From Protopterus annectens (lineage: Eukaryota > Chordata > Ceratodontiformes > Protopteridae), in assembly GCF_019279795.1 (NCBI RefSeq), contig NC_056733.1, positions 1,420,572,800 to 1,420,636,799 on the forward strand: 64,000 nt of DNA, written 5' to 3'. The position numbers and the translations under genes were made by a program. This document shows, one piece after another, positions 21,947-33,149 of this stretch (the stretch's first letter is position 1; every line of letters starts with the position of its first letter). The notes beneath the pieces were generated by a model. The model searched no databases and had not been told where the DNA came from. It saw nothing but the letters and a program-made list of their open reading frames with translations.

Positions 21947-23280
21947 TTACCTTATATTCTTTCTTTTGTTTTTTTTGGCACATTCAGTTGCTGCCTGATT
22001 TTTATCTACTTCTGGTTTGATTTCCATTCTTGTTTGACGCTGATATGCTTCTGCTACATTAAGCAGAAAAGTCATCTTATATTTATTCTCCTCATGTTTC
22101 AAAGCTTTCACTACTTTTGGGTCTTGTAAGGTCAGCAGATATGTGTGGAATCCCACAATTGCAGATTTATACATGTAATCAATTTCAAGGAGGCCCATCC
22201 CTCCTTCGGAACAGGGAATATATAATCTTGGTATGCAATGATTTTTATAAATCATTTGGTGAGCAGGAAGCATCCTTTTTGTTTTTCTGTCTAATCTATC
22301 CAACACATTTTGGGGCCAGTCAATCACTCCAAAACTGTAAGTTAGGACAGGAAGAGCAAATTGGTTCATTCCCTGGATTTTATAGCTAGATGACAACGCT
22401 GTTTTCAGGATTAATTTAAATCTTCCAAAGTATTCCTTACTAAGTTTTATTTGTATTTGTTCATGTTTTATTGTTGATCCTTCATCAGTTCCCAAATATT
22501 TATATACTCCCTCTTGCTCAAGTTCTTTTATATCACATTCTTGTCCCAAACTGATGGTTTCCTGGTGCTGCATTTTTCCTGCATTAAAGGTTGCTTTTGC
22601 ATATTTATCAAGACCAAATGACATTCTTATATCATCTGAAAAAGTTTTAGCAACTTGCAGTTGTACTTTCAGTTCTTCATCTGATGAGCTATATGGTTTT
22701 AAATCATCGACAAAGAGAAGGCGAAAAGTCTTTACACTTTGCTGTTTTCTAGGAGCCAAATTATAGCCATGGCCTTAGCTGTTAAGTAGACAGCTTAATG
22801 GGTTAAGGGCAAGGCAGAATAGCAGTGGTGGCAGAGAGTAACCCTGGAATATCCCCTTTGCATTTTTATCTCTGGGATAATAATTTGTCCTTTATCATGC
22901 CTTAATTGCAAAGTGATCTGCCACTGTTTCATGGTCACTGTAATGTAGTCAGTCAGTGTACAGTGTATCTTATACATTTTAAGCATTTTTTTTAATCTAT
23001 GAATGTGGGATACTATCAAATGGTTTTGTAGTCAGTCCATGCCATACTTAGATTCTTCCCCTTTTTACAGTTCTCTATGCTATGACTTTATTTAACAACA
23101 AATGATCCTTTCTTCCATATGACTTTTTTTATGGACCTTTTGTTCTACTGCCATAATTGAATTTTCTTCTAAATGACTATGAACTCTGTTGACATCAATT
23201 CCAGTGTATAGTTTATATGTCGTTGGAAGGCAAGTTATTGGTGTATCATTTTTAGGGTAGCTTGCAGGTTCACTCTTCAC
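21947..23280 (-). pseudogene. R4-like reverse transcriptase, broken
   Basis: N-terminal pieces (ITCLPTTYKLYTG near 23230; MKQWQITLQLRHDKGQI near 22900) lie in different frames. The best frame, 22759-21947 (270 aa), begins with the catalytic block LLFVDDLKPYS and continues through GVYKYLGTDEG, QFALPVLTYSFGVIDW, and GGMGLLEID. Frame breaks before 22759 disable it. Confidence 0.8.
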
Positions 23281-23412
23281 TCAAAAGGTGCAATAAAAGA
23301 AAGTCATATGGAACAAAGGATCATTTGTTGTTAAATAAAGTAATGGAGAACAGTAAAAAGGGAAAGAATCTATGTATGGCATGGACTGACTACAAAAAAA
23401 GCATTTGATTCT
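23012..23412. repeat. Inverted repeat at 5' edge of R4-like LINE
   Basis: Arms of about 120 bp, at about 23012-23136 and 23291-23412, are reverse complements with few mismatches (shared block ATCATTTGTTGTTAAATAAA). The spacer is about 155 bp. The right arm is LINE sequence in the opposite orientation, as produced by twin-primed or template-switched reverse transcription. It ends where a SINE 3' half begins (CATTTGATT). Confidence 0.85.
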
Positions 23413-23480
23413 CACCTTTGATGCAAATTAGCTGAGCTTAAAATAGCCAACAAAGGCAGCTAGCTTAGTACTTACATATA
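23405..23480 (+). mobile_element. 3' half of CR1-tailed SINE
   Basis: TTTGATTCTCAC followed by TGAGCTTAAAATAGCC and GCTAGCTTAGTACTTACATA match the distal part of the SINE at 898-1036, in plus orientation. Confidence 0.65.
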
Positions 23481-23639
23481 AGCAATAATAAAGGCCTTGA
23501 ATCTTTCACCTGTCTTAAAAGATTCGCACAACTCTTCTTATACTATGTAGCCTACTGGCTGCTCTGAGGTGATCTAGTCTTGTTGTTTGCATCATGAAAG
23601 ACGCAATCTTATTTAACCTCCTATTTCTTCACAAAACCA

Positions 23640-23960
23640 TTGGCTCTACAAACACTCATAATACGGTCCTAAATTTATACCAACAAATAAACAAGACTCA
23701 GACTGTGGAATAACTTGCCAATACAGGTCAAGCAAAGTACTGCTTTGTTTGCCTTTAAAACTAGTCTTGATGATTGGATGGGTAGACATAAATTTATACC
23801 AGGGTTAACATATATCATCCTATATGCTTTAGGAGTGGACACTATGAAGTAGTGGTAAAGGGTGGCAAGAACTTTTAAGTGTGTCTACTGAAAGGTGTAC
23901 ATGGCTAGGCCTTTTATGGTCCAAATGATTACTTAACTAGTACAGCTTCTATGTCACTTC
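23640..23960 (+). pseudogene. CR1 3' end fragment
   Basis: Residues LWNNLPIQVKQSTA-like, TSLDDWMGRHKFIPG-like and the noncoding tail GGCTAGGCCTTTTATGG correspond to the last part of CR1 Pol and 3' UTR, as in the copy ending at 11045. Decayed, no intact frame. Confidence 0.7.
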
Positions 23961-24034
23961 AACAAAACCACTGCAACAGCTTTCAATTCAGTATCCTAAT
24001 AAACTCTAAAACTTTTTAGAACTCTATCTGTAAG

Positions 24035-24600
24035 ACACTAGCAAGCAAAATGTGGGATGATAACCTTTTGAAAAAAACAACATATCCAGAAACTGCAAAT
24101 CTATTTGCTAACTACTTCAGATCCACAGATAGTAAGTGCATCCATAACCAGAACATCACCTTAACCAACAGAATAAACACGCAAGGAACATTTACCGACA
24201 ACTGCTTTAACTTCCAACCTGTTTCCACAGATTATATTAAAAAATCTCTAAGAAAATGTAATGGCTACAAAGTAGCTTCCATTATTTCAGAATCAACATT
24301 CTACCTTAATAACTGGACCACTCATTACTACTCACTAACAATAATCATAAATCACAGCTTGAAAGATGGTCATTTTCCTACTGTCTGGAAACAGGCCAAA
24401 CTAATTCTACTGTTTAAGGGAGGAATCCCTGACAAAGTACAAAAATACATACCTGAAGCATTCTATCTTCTTATCCAACATATCAGAATGATGCGTACAT
24501 AACCAGTTAACAACATTTATTACCAAGAGTAACCACATGATGAACACTCAACATGGATTCAAAAGCTGGAAACAATGCGCAAACAGCACTCTTTAAACCT
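24035..24600 (+). pseudogene. L2-like RT N-terminal fragment
   Basis: The 150-aa frame at 24050-24502 reads IIINHSLKDGHFPTVWKQAK and LILLFKGG, the entry region of L2-type RT. It is followed out of frame by NTQHGFK (about 24540). The fragment lacks the palm motifs. Confidence 0.7.
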
Positions 24601-25133
24601 CTACAAGTGGCTTCCAGCTATGACATACGATGACCAATAGGCAAAGTATATGAAATGGGGGGGGGTGGATTTTGAGAAATACTGAGAGAGTAGGACTTTG
24701 GATACAGGCCTTTAAGGAGAATAACAACAACAACAATAAAGAATATCATATTCATAAAGCAGTTGAAAGTATTCTAAGAACTAAGCCAACACAGGAATGG
24801 AGAAAGGAGATTTTATTAACAGGAAGTAATGCAAGTAGGAGTAAAGAAAACAGGCTGTGATTTACTAGAAAAAATAGCAAGATAACAAAGCTACTGGATG
24901 TAAATAACTGAAGAGGGAAAGGTAATAGAGTCTGTGAAGCCAAGCAAACATTTTGACTGCATATTAAACATTGCCTTTCTTACTAGGGATTGTTAACAGA
25001 GTATCTCATTTACTCCAAAGGAGCTCAGGAAGTTTGCACTGTAACTTCCATTGGGCGGAGCCTAAGCCTTTTGACAGAATCAAATAATGTCCTCACATTT
25101 CAAACAAATGTTCATATCTCTGAGATTATAGGG
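24600..25133. other. No recognisable gene
   Basis: Holds a run of Gs (about 24658-24666) and a short CAA repeat (about 24726-24738). Nothing else supportable. Confidence 0.5.
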
Positions 25134-25147
25134 ATTACTAAAGAAGT
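25134..25147. repeat. Left target-site duplication of PLE insertion
   Basis: ATTACTAAAGAAGT, identical to 31337-31350. The sequence directly inside is PLE at both ends, so these 14 bp are the duplicated target. The first three bases may also belong to the element end. Confidence 0.85.
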
Positions 25148-25962
25148 AACAAGGACCAAGGATCAGTTAAAAGTGACACAGATGGTATATATTTAGTGGT
25201 GACATACAACCAAGATACTAAGGGGATTCAAAACATTGTGATAAAAAACTGGAAGATGTTTTCTATTATGCCCAACAAACCCAGGGTATTTTCTAGACCA
25301 CTAAATTTGGGTTTAATAGAACCCCCAACCTAAAGGATATTTTTGAAAGGGGAAATACAAAACCTGTGGGCACAATATTAGGAACATATAAATGTGGCAT
25401 GTGTGGTCAATGCTCATTTATGTATAACCAAAACACACTTGCATTGGATTTCCCAAAAGTCACTTTTTACTCACAGGGGCGTTTTAGCTGTCATACTAAA
25501 GAGGTGATTTATTTAGCCCCCCTGGATTGAATGACCACCTTTCACTACCCCCAGCTCTTAAGTTAAAAGCAAACATATATTAACATTAATATAGAACAAT
25601 ATCCAGTTTTTAAGTGTTTTCTAAGTTTTTATACATATGTATATGTGTTACATGTGTATATATGTAAAATATTACAACATGTGAACATTTTGAATTTTTA
25701 AACATATTTTGAAGTTGGTGTTGTCTTTTTAAAAAAACAGTATGGTTTTTATGTAACAGCCAATCAGAGAGGTGCTGGGTGTGTCTAAATGGCTTTAGAT
25801 TCAAAGTTAGGTGATTCTGAAGACGTTTCTGGTGTGTTAGAAACGAAAGTGCTAAATCCTTTAAGTTGTATATTTTATTTGATATTAAAGTGTTGAATTT
25901 GATTGTTTGGGAGTCTTTTATTGGTACTGGAGCAGCAACTGAAGTGAATATTTGGTTATTGG
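25148..25962 (+). mobile_element. Partial upstream PLE copy, endonuclease deleted
   Basis: It matches 30258-31336 almost throughout, starting AACAAGGACCAAGGATCAG. At about 25518 it jumps from TTATTTAGCCC to CCCTGGATTGAATGA, skipping about 260 bp that in the downstream copy encode most of the GIY-YIG domain. A CCC microhomology sits at the deletion junction. The 3' noncoding part (25570-25962) is retained. Confidence 0.85.
25817..25848 (+). ncRNA. Hammerhead-ribozyme-like core in PLE
   Basis: CTGAAGA fits the hammerhead core CUGANGA. It is followed by C, a 6-bp stem GTTTCT/AGAAAC with loop GGTGTGTT, then GAAA. Hammerhead motifs are known in PLE terminal regions. One extra nucleotide sits before the stem, and stems I and III were not resolved, so self-cleavage is unproven. 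Confidence 0.55.
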
Positions 25963-26041
25963 TGTCTTTACACTTGAGTGTTTCACTTGAATTCTTGGTG
26001 TTTTTTGTTAATGTGGAATGGCTTTTTCCAGTGGCTGAGGA

Positions 26042-27137
26042 ATGCCCCAGACTGTAAGCCCGACTGGTAGGGCTAACCAAACTCTTGTAGGTGAGCTTAC
26101 AAGGCTCATTAATGAATTTTCACAAGAAAATGATGGTAACAGCATTTATCTAGATTTGGAGGGTTCTTTACCCTGTAACCAAGAAAATCGAGGTATGATG
26201 ATGTCACTTCTAGTCGTGATGATGTCACTTCAGGTCCAAAGATGAGGCACACAGCAGCAGGAAAGTAATGGAGCTGCTTCTAGCCAGGGAAATGGAACAG
26301 AACCTTTACAACATACTCAGAGTCATTTCTCCCATAACACTAATTCATTGAGTGGTTGGGAAAGGTATTTGGACATTAATATGGACTTGTGGTTAGGCAG
26401 AACAAACTTTAACTTTAACCCAGCACCTCCACAAGGTAATGAAACATATGTTGGTATGTGTTGTAAGTTAAAAGAAAAATTGTGTAAATTTAGAAGTTTA
26501 ATGGCTGACAATTGTTTTTAAATGACTGCATTAAAGTTAAACAAGTCCCTAAGGGACTTAGAATTAGTAAATTTCCTAATAATGTTTTCGAGGGAACTAA
26601 GTTTTTTAAAGATGTAGTAAATCTATTTAATGACTGTGGTTTAGCCCTTTTGAGGGTTATTATTAAGCATAATGAAAAAATGATGGATGTGTTAAAGAAT
26701 GATATTACAGCTCTGAATGTGAAAATACAGGAGGATTTATTGTTTACCTTAGAAGAAAATAAATGTAAATATGCATATATTTTTAAAGATGTTAAAGTTT
26801 TGGATGCAAAAAACTGGAAAAGGAAAATGGGTAAACTAGAGAGGGATACTAAGGACTATGCTGAGGGCACAGCCTATGTACTAAGGGAACATTTTAACCC
26901 ATGCAATGGTAGAGGGAACACTGATATGGATGGGTACAATAGTGGAGAAAATACAGAATTTGATAATAGGAACAATGATAGAGACACCCCCTTAGACAAT
27001 GGTCCTGTTAGAAGGTCAGAAAGAATTTGGAATCTTCCAATACAACCTATGTATGCACAAGCCACCAAGAGGGGACAGGGGAAACAGAGGGGGAAACAGC
27101 AGTTTTACCCACAACCGCAGAGGAGTTATTGGAACAG
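26042..27137 (+). pseudogene. PLE ORF1-like protein, frameshifted
   Basis: An upstream frame starts near 26042 (GELTRLINEFSQEND) and runs with interruptions to about 26515, then shifts by one base at a T-run. The 3' part, open 26512-27141 (209 aa), has VPKGLRISKFPNN, a helical charged segment (KHNEKMMDVLKNDITALNVK), and a basic Arg/Lys-Gln tail. This layout resembles the first ORF found upstream of RT in some vertebrate PLEs; its function is unknown, and a nucleic-acid binding role is inference from the basic tail. An L2 tail is inserted at its end. Confidence 0.6.
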
Positions 27138-27640
27138 ATAACATCCTCTACACCTGCTTTTCCCTCAGGACTTTCTCTATCAACCACCACATACTAATTT
27201 ATTGCATGTACTACTATTCATAATATGCTAACCTCACCTACTGGCAGTTCTACTATAGTCTTGAAAACTCTATGGGAAAATTATACATACTCTCAAAAAT
27301 TCAAGTAGAAATTATTGGTCATACAACTAATGTGTCCTGCTACTACAATTTGCAGCTGCTACTACAATTTGCAGCTATAATACTTTTTTTCTCTATGTAC
27401 CTCTAAAACGTGCAGCTAAAACATTTTTCTTTCTCTATGTACTTCTAAAATGTTATGTTTGTCTCTGTTTGTGTGAAATGATGCTGTATGTGTTTAAATG
27501 CCTTTGTATGCCTTTGTATATTTACACACTCTGGAGCTTTTCTTCCCAGGCCTACACTGAAAATGGGCATTTATCCAGTCAGAATCTCCCGGTCAACAAA
27601 TGTAAAATAAAATAAATAAATAAAAATAAATAAATAACAG
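27138..27640 (+). mobile_element. 5'-truncated L2-type LINE 3' end
   Basis: Noncoding LINE tail ending CTTCCCAGGCCTACACTGAA, then GTCAACAAATG and a TAAA/AAAT-repeat. The same tail in minus orientation ends the LINE at 2376. It splits the PLE after ORF1; a short ATAACA on both sides may be its target duplication. Confidence 0.8.
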
Positions 27641-27711
27641 AGGACTTATCTTTAGGGGAGGGGAGCTTTAACATGGACAATGAATAGCAAGTAGTAGGTC
27701 CCATTAATAAG

Positions 27712-30700
27712 ATGGGGAATTTTCAGATTTATAATTATACCAATATTGAACTGAATGAGAGACATTTTAATTTGCTCAAAAAAGGTTTCAAATTCATTCC
27801 CAGCGAAAAAGGAAATATGGCTGAAACATTACTTGACATAAAAATGTTTGTTAGGAAAATGAATTTGGATGTATTACTTGGTGGTACGACTGAGTCAGAC
27901 AGTACGGACCAGTTGAAAAAGAAAAGTTCTAACAATCCTCCCCTTTATCTCAATTAAATTGACAAAGTTTGCAGATGACTGCAAACTGGGCGCCATAGTA
28001 GAAAACACATCTGACACAGATATCCTTCAGAAGGGTCTCACAGAAACGGATAACTGGTGCCAGAGCCATGGCCTAAAGTTAAATGCCAAAAAATGCATAG
28101 TCATACCCTTCGGGAAAAACAAGGTTACCCCTAGCTACCAAATAGGTGGCAATCCACTGAGCACAGAAGAAGTTATCAGGGACCTGGGGACCCAGGTTGA
28201 TAGTAGTCTGTCATTCGACACCCATGTAGCTAAAGTAGTTAGGAAGACCTTCTACATTGCCCACCTTATCATGAAGGGATTCTCATCTAGATCAAGGAGG
28301 TCATAGTCTCCCTATACTCATCACTCATCAGACCAATGATTGAGTACAATGCCCCATTCGAATGTATCTGACCCGACACTTGCAGCAGCTGGAGAGGCCA
28401 CAAAAGTTCCTCACCAAAAGGATAAAGGGTCTCAAACATCTGTCCTATGCTGCCCGACTGAAAGAACTCCAGCTCTATTCAGTCGCACCGCTTGCTCAGA
28501 GGTGACCTTTGCCTAACATACAAGGCCATGTCAAACCCAGATTTGATGAATATGCTTCACCTCAAAAATCTAGATCCGTCAGAGCCACAAGGGCGGAGAC
28601 TTAAACCTCGACACGGCTATTAATAGGACGTGCTGGAGGGATAGATTCATCACCCAAAGACTCCCTATGCTGTGGAATAAAATCCCGGTATATGTGAGGC
28701 AGAGCACCTCGCTGGCCTTGTTCAAGAGAAATCTTGGCCAATGGATGGGAGATCGCAGATATACCCCAGGGATTACCTCAGTGTCACTGCTCGACAGAGG
28801 CACAGCAAAATAATGGGTATAGTTCCCCATACTAAAGGGGTGGCGTAAGCCACAAAACTATGGGCTAGGCTTGTAAATGCCCTCGGGCAGATAGCCTAGT
28901 ATGAACCTATGAACCTATGAACCTAAACAACTTTGAAATGGTGGTATGCAAAGAAATCAGATCATACTACAATAGCAGAAAGGTGTATAACAAGGTAAAC
29001 TTGACAAAAGATGAGAAGGAAGTTATGTCAGAAATTTATAATAATAAGGAGGTTCGTATTATGAAACCTGATTGGGGGGGGCAGTAGTTATGATGCAGCA
29101 GTGGCAATATTCAGCAAAAATGCATGATTTGTTAAACAGTGATGGTAGATACAACTAGGTATCTCAGAACCAAGTTAATATAACCTGTCATAGAACAGAC
29201 ATTATTCTAGAGGACAACTTGTTACAAGGGGCCATAACAAAACAGTTGTATGACTTTTTTTGTATCTAAACCATACTTTCCAAGCATTTTTGGAATACCC
29301 AAAGTTCATAAGAACTATATGAACCCCTCCCCCCAGACCCATTGTATCATCTACTGGGTCAAAAACACAGCCTCTAGCTATATACATTGACAAAAAGTTG
29401 AAATATTGTTTTCATTTATACCCCCAGATACTAAAAGATTCATGGGATTTTTTGAACAAGATGGGACAAGTAGAATTTAACAATGACTTTTTGTTTATAA
29501 CCATCGATTTCAAGGACCTTTTTTCAGTTATTCCCCACGAGAGAGGTCGGCAGTGGTTTGAAGAAATGTTACTGGAGTTTGAATTTTTGCAACACTCTGA
29601 TTTTAGGACTATTCTAGAAAGCATGGAATTGGTATTAAAAAACAATTTCATATATTTCCAGGGTGAGTTATACCATCAAATGGATGGGGTTGCTATGGGT
29701 GCGAGATGCGCACCCATATTTGCAAATATATTCCTATTAAACTGGGAAAAACACTATATTTTTGAGTTACGGTACAAAGATTACATCAGGATTTATTTCA
29801 GAATTTGGACAATATTTTTATTTTGTGGAAAAGGTCCCCACAAAATACAGAAGGTTTCATAGAATATATAAATAACACCACAGAATTTTTGAAGTTCACA
29901 CATGAAACCAGAGAAATCAAAGTACATTATTTAGATGTGACCATTATGAAGGACAATACTAATGGGAAATATATTTCAAGACTATATAGAAAGGAATGTT
30001 TCTCAAACTCATATCTTTATTATGAAAGTAACCATCCTTACAAACAAAAGAAAAATGTAGTGAAAGGACAAATGATACGGGCAGCCCGTATGACTTCTAA
30101 TAAAGATGAATCGGTGAAAGAACTGGATTATATTGCGGGAATGTTTTGTGAGAGGGGATACCCCCATAGCATGGTTAAAACTATCAAAAAAAGAAGTAAG
30201 TTCTAAGGGGATGGGGAAATAAATATATACCCCTATTAAACTATGAAAGCAACAATAACAATAGAAACAAGGACCAAGGATCAGTTAAAAGTGACACAGA
30301 TGGTATACATTTAGTGTTGACATACAACCAAAATACTAAGGGGATTCAAAACATTGTGACAAAAAACTGGAAGATGTTTTCTAGATGTTTATGCCCAACA
30401 AACCCAGGGTATTTTCTAGACCACTAAAGTTTGGGTTTAAGAGAAACCCCAACCTAAAGGATATTTTTGAAACGGGAAATACAAAACCTGTGGGCACAAT
30501 ATTAGGAACATATAAATGTGGCATGTGTGGTCAATGCTCATTTATGTATAACCAAAACACACTTACATTGGATTTCCCAAAAGTCACTTTTTACCCACAG
30601 GGGCGTTTCAGCTGTCATACCAAAGGGGTGATTTATTTAGCCCATTGTAAGGTATGTGGTTCCTACTACATGGGGAAGACTGAACGTACATTGAGGCAGA

Positions 30701-30900
30701 GGATGTACATATGATATAAACCAGAAAAGGAAACCAGTGCCCTTTATAGGCACTGTCTGCAGTGTCCCCAAGCAGACTATAAGTTTTGGGTTATAGAGAA
30801 AGTTACTCAACAAGAAAGGGGAGGTGACTGGGAATCTAAGCTAGAATTTAGAGAACTTATTTGGCAATTACAACTTGATGCCTTTGTCCCCCCTGGATTG
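27712..30900 (+). pseudogene. PLE reverse transcriptase with C-terminal GIY-YIG endonuclease, broken
   Basis: The N-terminal part 27712-27957 reads LNERHFNLLKKGFKFIPSE, the start of PLE Pol. After the CR1 insertion it resumes at 28926 (LTKDEKEVMSEI, MKPDWGGAV), then RT palm (FLFITIDFKDLFSVIPHE, GVAMGARCAPIFANIF) and a damaged YIDDIF block at 29800 (the frame shifts across it; MDNIFILWKR remains). It continues with HYLDVTIMKD and NHPYKQKKNVVKGQ. Next come the CxxCxxC knuckle (CGMCGQC, about 30520) and GIY-YIG (GVIYLAHC...YYMGKTERTLRQRM). A TGA at about 30714 interrupts the nuclease, which then continues to EFRELIWQLQLDAFVPPGLN. Confidence 0.87.
27960..28925 (+). mobile_element. 5'-truncated CR1 inserted in PLE
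   Basis: It starts inside RT at KFADDCKLGA, here with an intact FADD catalytic block, and runs through IRDLGTQVDSSLSFD and the CR1 C-terminus. The 3' tail repeats ATGAACCT three times. A frameshift lies at about 28305 (SRSRRS). PLE coding stops at 27957 and resumes at 28926, which fixes the edges. Confidence 0.9.
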
Positions 30901-31194
30901 AATGACCAACTTTCACTACCCCCAGCTCTTAAGTTAAGAGCAAACAGATACTAACATTAATATAGAACAACATCCAGTTTTTTAAGTGTTTTTAAGTGTT
31001 TTCTAAGTTTTTTATACATATGTATATGTGTTATAAGTGTATATATGTAAAATATTACATGTGAACAATTTGAATTTTTAAAAAATATTTTGAAGTTGGT
31101 GTTGCCTTTTTAAAAATGTATGTTTTTTATGTAACAGCCAATCAGAGAGGTGCTGGGTGTATTTAAATGGCTTTAGATTCAAAGTTAGGTGATT

Positions 31195-31224
31195 CTGAAA
31201 ATGTTTTTGGTGTGTTAGAAACAA
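31195..31224 (+). ncRNA. Decayed hammerhead-like core, downstream PLE copy
   Basis: Aligned with 25817-25848, but CTGAAGACG has become CTGAAAATG and AACGAAA has become AACAAAA. The stem and core are weakened. The differences are mostly C/T or G/A transitions. Confidence 0.45.
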
Positions 31225-31336
31225 AAACGCTAAATCCTTTAAGCTTGTATATTTTATTGGATATTAAAGTGTTGAATTTGATCAGCTGGGAGTCCTTTAC
31301 TGGTACTGGAACAGCAACTGAAGTGAATATTTGGTT

Positions 31337-31350
31337 ATTACTAAAGAAGT
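31337..31350. repeat. Right target-site duplication of PLE insertion
   Basis: ATTACTAAAGAAGT, identical to 25134-25147. Confidence 0.85.
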
Positions 31351-32639
31351 GTAAATGTCAAACTCTTCAGCACAAACTCTTTTTACAGTGGTAGTATCCT
31401 TTAGGTTCTAGGTCTTAAATTGTATGTTATAAGTCACAGAAAACACAGTAACTATTACATTTGTAATATTTTGCAAACAACTCACAGTATCTCAGCAAAC
31501 CCTCAAGTTACACATACTGTCAGCAGCATTTTATTAATCTAGCTAAGCATTTCCTATGAGGCTATGGAGTTCTGTGTTACTTGGTTGTCAAGATATTTAG
31601 AAAAATGTGAAAATGATGTCTATATAAATTAATATAATAAAAACAACAGTTAAAATCTATTTATCTGCACTAGACAGAGTTCAAATATTAATGCAATTGA
31701 GTTTGCTATTGTGTAAGCTTTAAGATAAAATCTTTTAAAACCTTGTACATAACATGGTTTTGAAATTATTGATGCAAGTGGCATCAATATTTGTTAACTG
31801 CAGATGCATCTGAAGTTGTCATTCGGATGTAATGAGGTATAGGAAAGAGAAAGGGTTGGGAAGCTTGTAAGTGAAAGATCGACTTTGATATAGATTTTAA
31901 CTGAGGCTAGATTAGAAACTGCTGTTCAAAAGGGATATGGCTGTATGGCTCATGATTTTGAAACAAAGTTAGGATTTTTTGCTTGGAAGTGTTTTTATAC
32001 AGATTTTTATACATTGAGAAGACTTAAGAGAATTTTTTCTTCAGGGTGACAGCCAATAAAGCAGAGAGAGAAATAACTAGGAACATGTTTTTTTTGGAAA
32101 TGTAATCAGTTACCAGATTTTAATTTATTTCTACTGAGTACTTTGCCAGAAATGTTGTGGGAGCAAATGGCTGTAACTAAGGAATTGATTTTTTGTGCTA
32201 GGATATAGGATCTGAAATGACCAGATATGGTAAGTTCTTGCTAAGTTTAATGTTATTGGCTGCCAAAAAAGTAATTATTAGAAAATGGAAATCAAATTCT
32301 AAACCAACTGCAAATTAAATAGTGAATACTGTAAAAGAGATAAAAGAACTATAGCCAGGATCTTTAGGAAATGTATGGATGGAGGGGATATTTAGAAAAT
32401 ACTACAGTGAAATAAATGTAATTTGTGGGAATAATATATGCAGAATAATGCTGAGGAGGAGGAGTAAAGTTTAAGGGAAGGCAGGAATTAAACAATTTAT
32501 GTAAAGTTGGAGTGAATGATAACTGTTAACAAGAAAACATACAAGTATAATGCACAATAATGAAAATGTTTGTTATGGTTAGATTTTTTTCTATTATTGT
32601 GTGTCTAACTATGCCATTATCTAATTTATTAAATGTGTT
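31351..32639. other. AT-rich sequence, nothing recognised
   Basis: No domain, tRNA-like box or repeat tail that I can support. Confidence 0.5.
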
Positions 32640-32845
32640 AGAAAAAGGCCTTAGACATTGTCAACCACCACAATCTAATCCAAAAACGGCAAGAAATTGA
32701 CTGGACTACGGTAGTACTGCCCAAGTTCACATTATCTCCTCAAGACAGAGACCAATGTCTTGATAAAATACACTTTTCAACCAATTGTCAAAAATACTAG
32801 AGTGTACCACAAGACTCATTTCTTGGTCCACTTTGGTTTATTTCT
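32640..32845 (+). pseudogene. LINE RT remnant (CR1/L2 type)
   Basis: KALDIVNHHNLI corresponds to the KAFDTVNH block and VPQDSFLGPLWF to the GVPQGSVLGPLLF block, at the expected spacing of about 55 residues with one stop. Too short to assign a clade. Confidence 0.65.
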
Positions 32846-32874
32846 CATCATCACTAGCAGCATGAATCAACATA

Positions 32875-32995
32875 TTGGAAATATGTTTTATTTATTTTGT
32901 TAGTTACATTTTGTTGACAGGGTTAGCTATGCTGGGTGGCTGCCCATTTTCAGAAAGGACTCAAAAAATATACCAAATAATTTTACAGAACTTAA
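32875..32995 (-). mobile_element. L2-type tail fragment
   Basis: Minus strand: CTGAAAATGGGCAGCC, CCCTGTCAACAAAATG, then AAATAAATA. This is the same layout as the L2 ends at 2.4, 27.6 and 38.0 kb. Confidence 0.65.
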
Positions 32996-33149
32996 AGCAG
33001 CAACACAATAAAAGCATTACATAAAGTATGGCAGTACAAATCTGAAAGCTAAATTATACATAATTCACAATTAAATAATTAAAACCAATTCAATGGCATA
33101 TCTGAAAGAAAATACAAAAATTAAAAACATTCTATTTGTAAAAGATTCA

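Larger units (their letters stand above)
21075..23290 (-). mobile_element. R4/Dong-like LINE, 5' truncated
   Basis: Minus-strand non-LTR element with RT (about 23280-21947) followed by a C-terminal zinc knuckle and restriction-like endonuclease (about 21840-21100). That domain order and the endonuclease sequence separate it from CR1, L2 and L1, which have an N-terminal AP-type endonuclease. The 5' edge is an inverted segment (see 23012-23412). Clade naming is from remembered motif patterns; R4/Dong fits best, with other REL-endo groups possible. Confidence 0.75.
25148..31336 (+). mobile_element. Penelope-like element, tandem insertion with nested L2 and CR1
   Basis: One insertion between 14-bp duplications. 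It comprises a 5'-truncated, internally deleted copy (25148-25962) joined directly to a second copy (25963-31336) with ORF1, RT and GIY-YIG regions. The head-to-tail layout with a partial upstream copy is characteristic of PLEs, where the partial copy acts like a long terminal repeat. A 5'-truncated L2 (27138-27640) and a 5'-truncated CR1 (27960-28925) landed in it later. The element is defective through stops and frameshifts. Confidence 0.88.
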
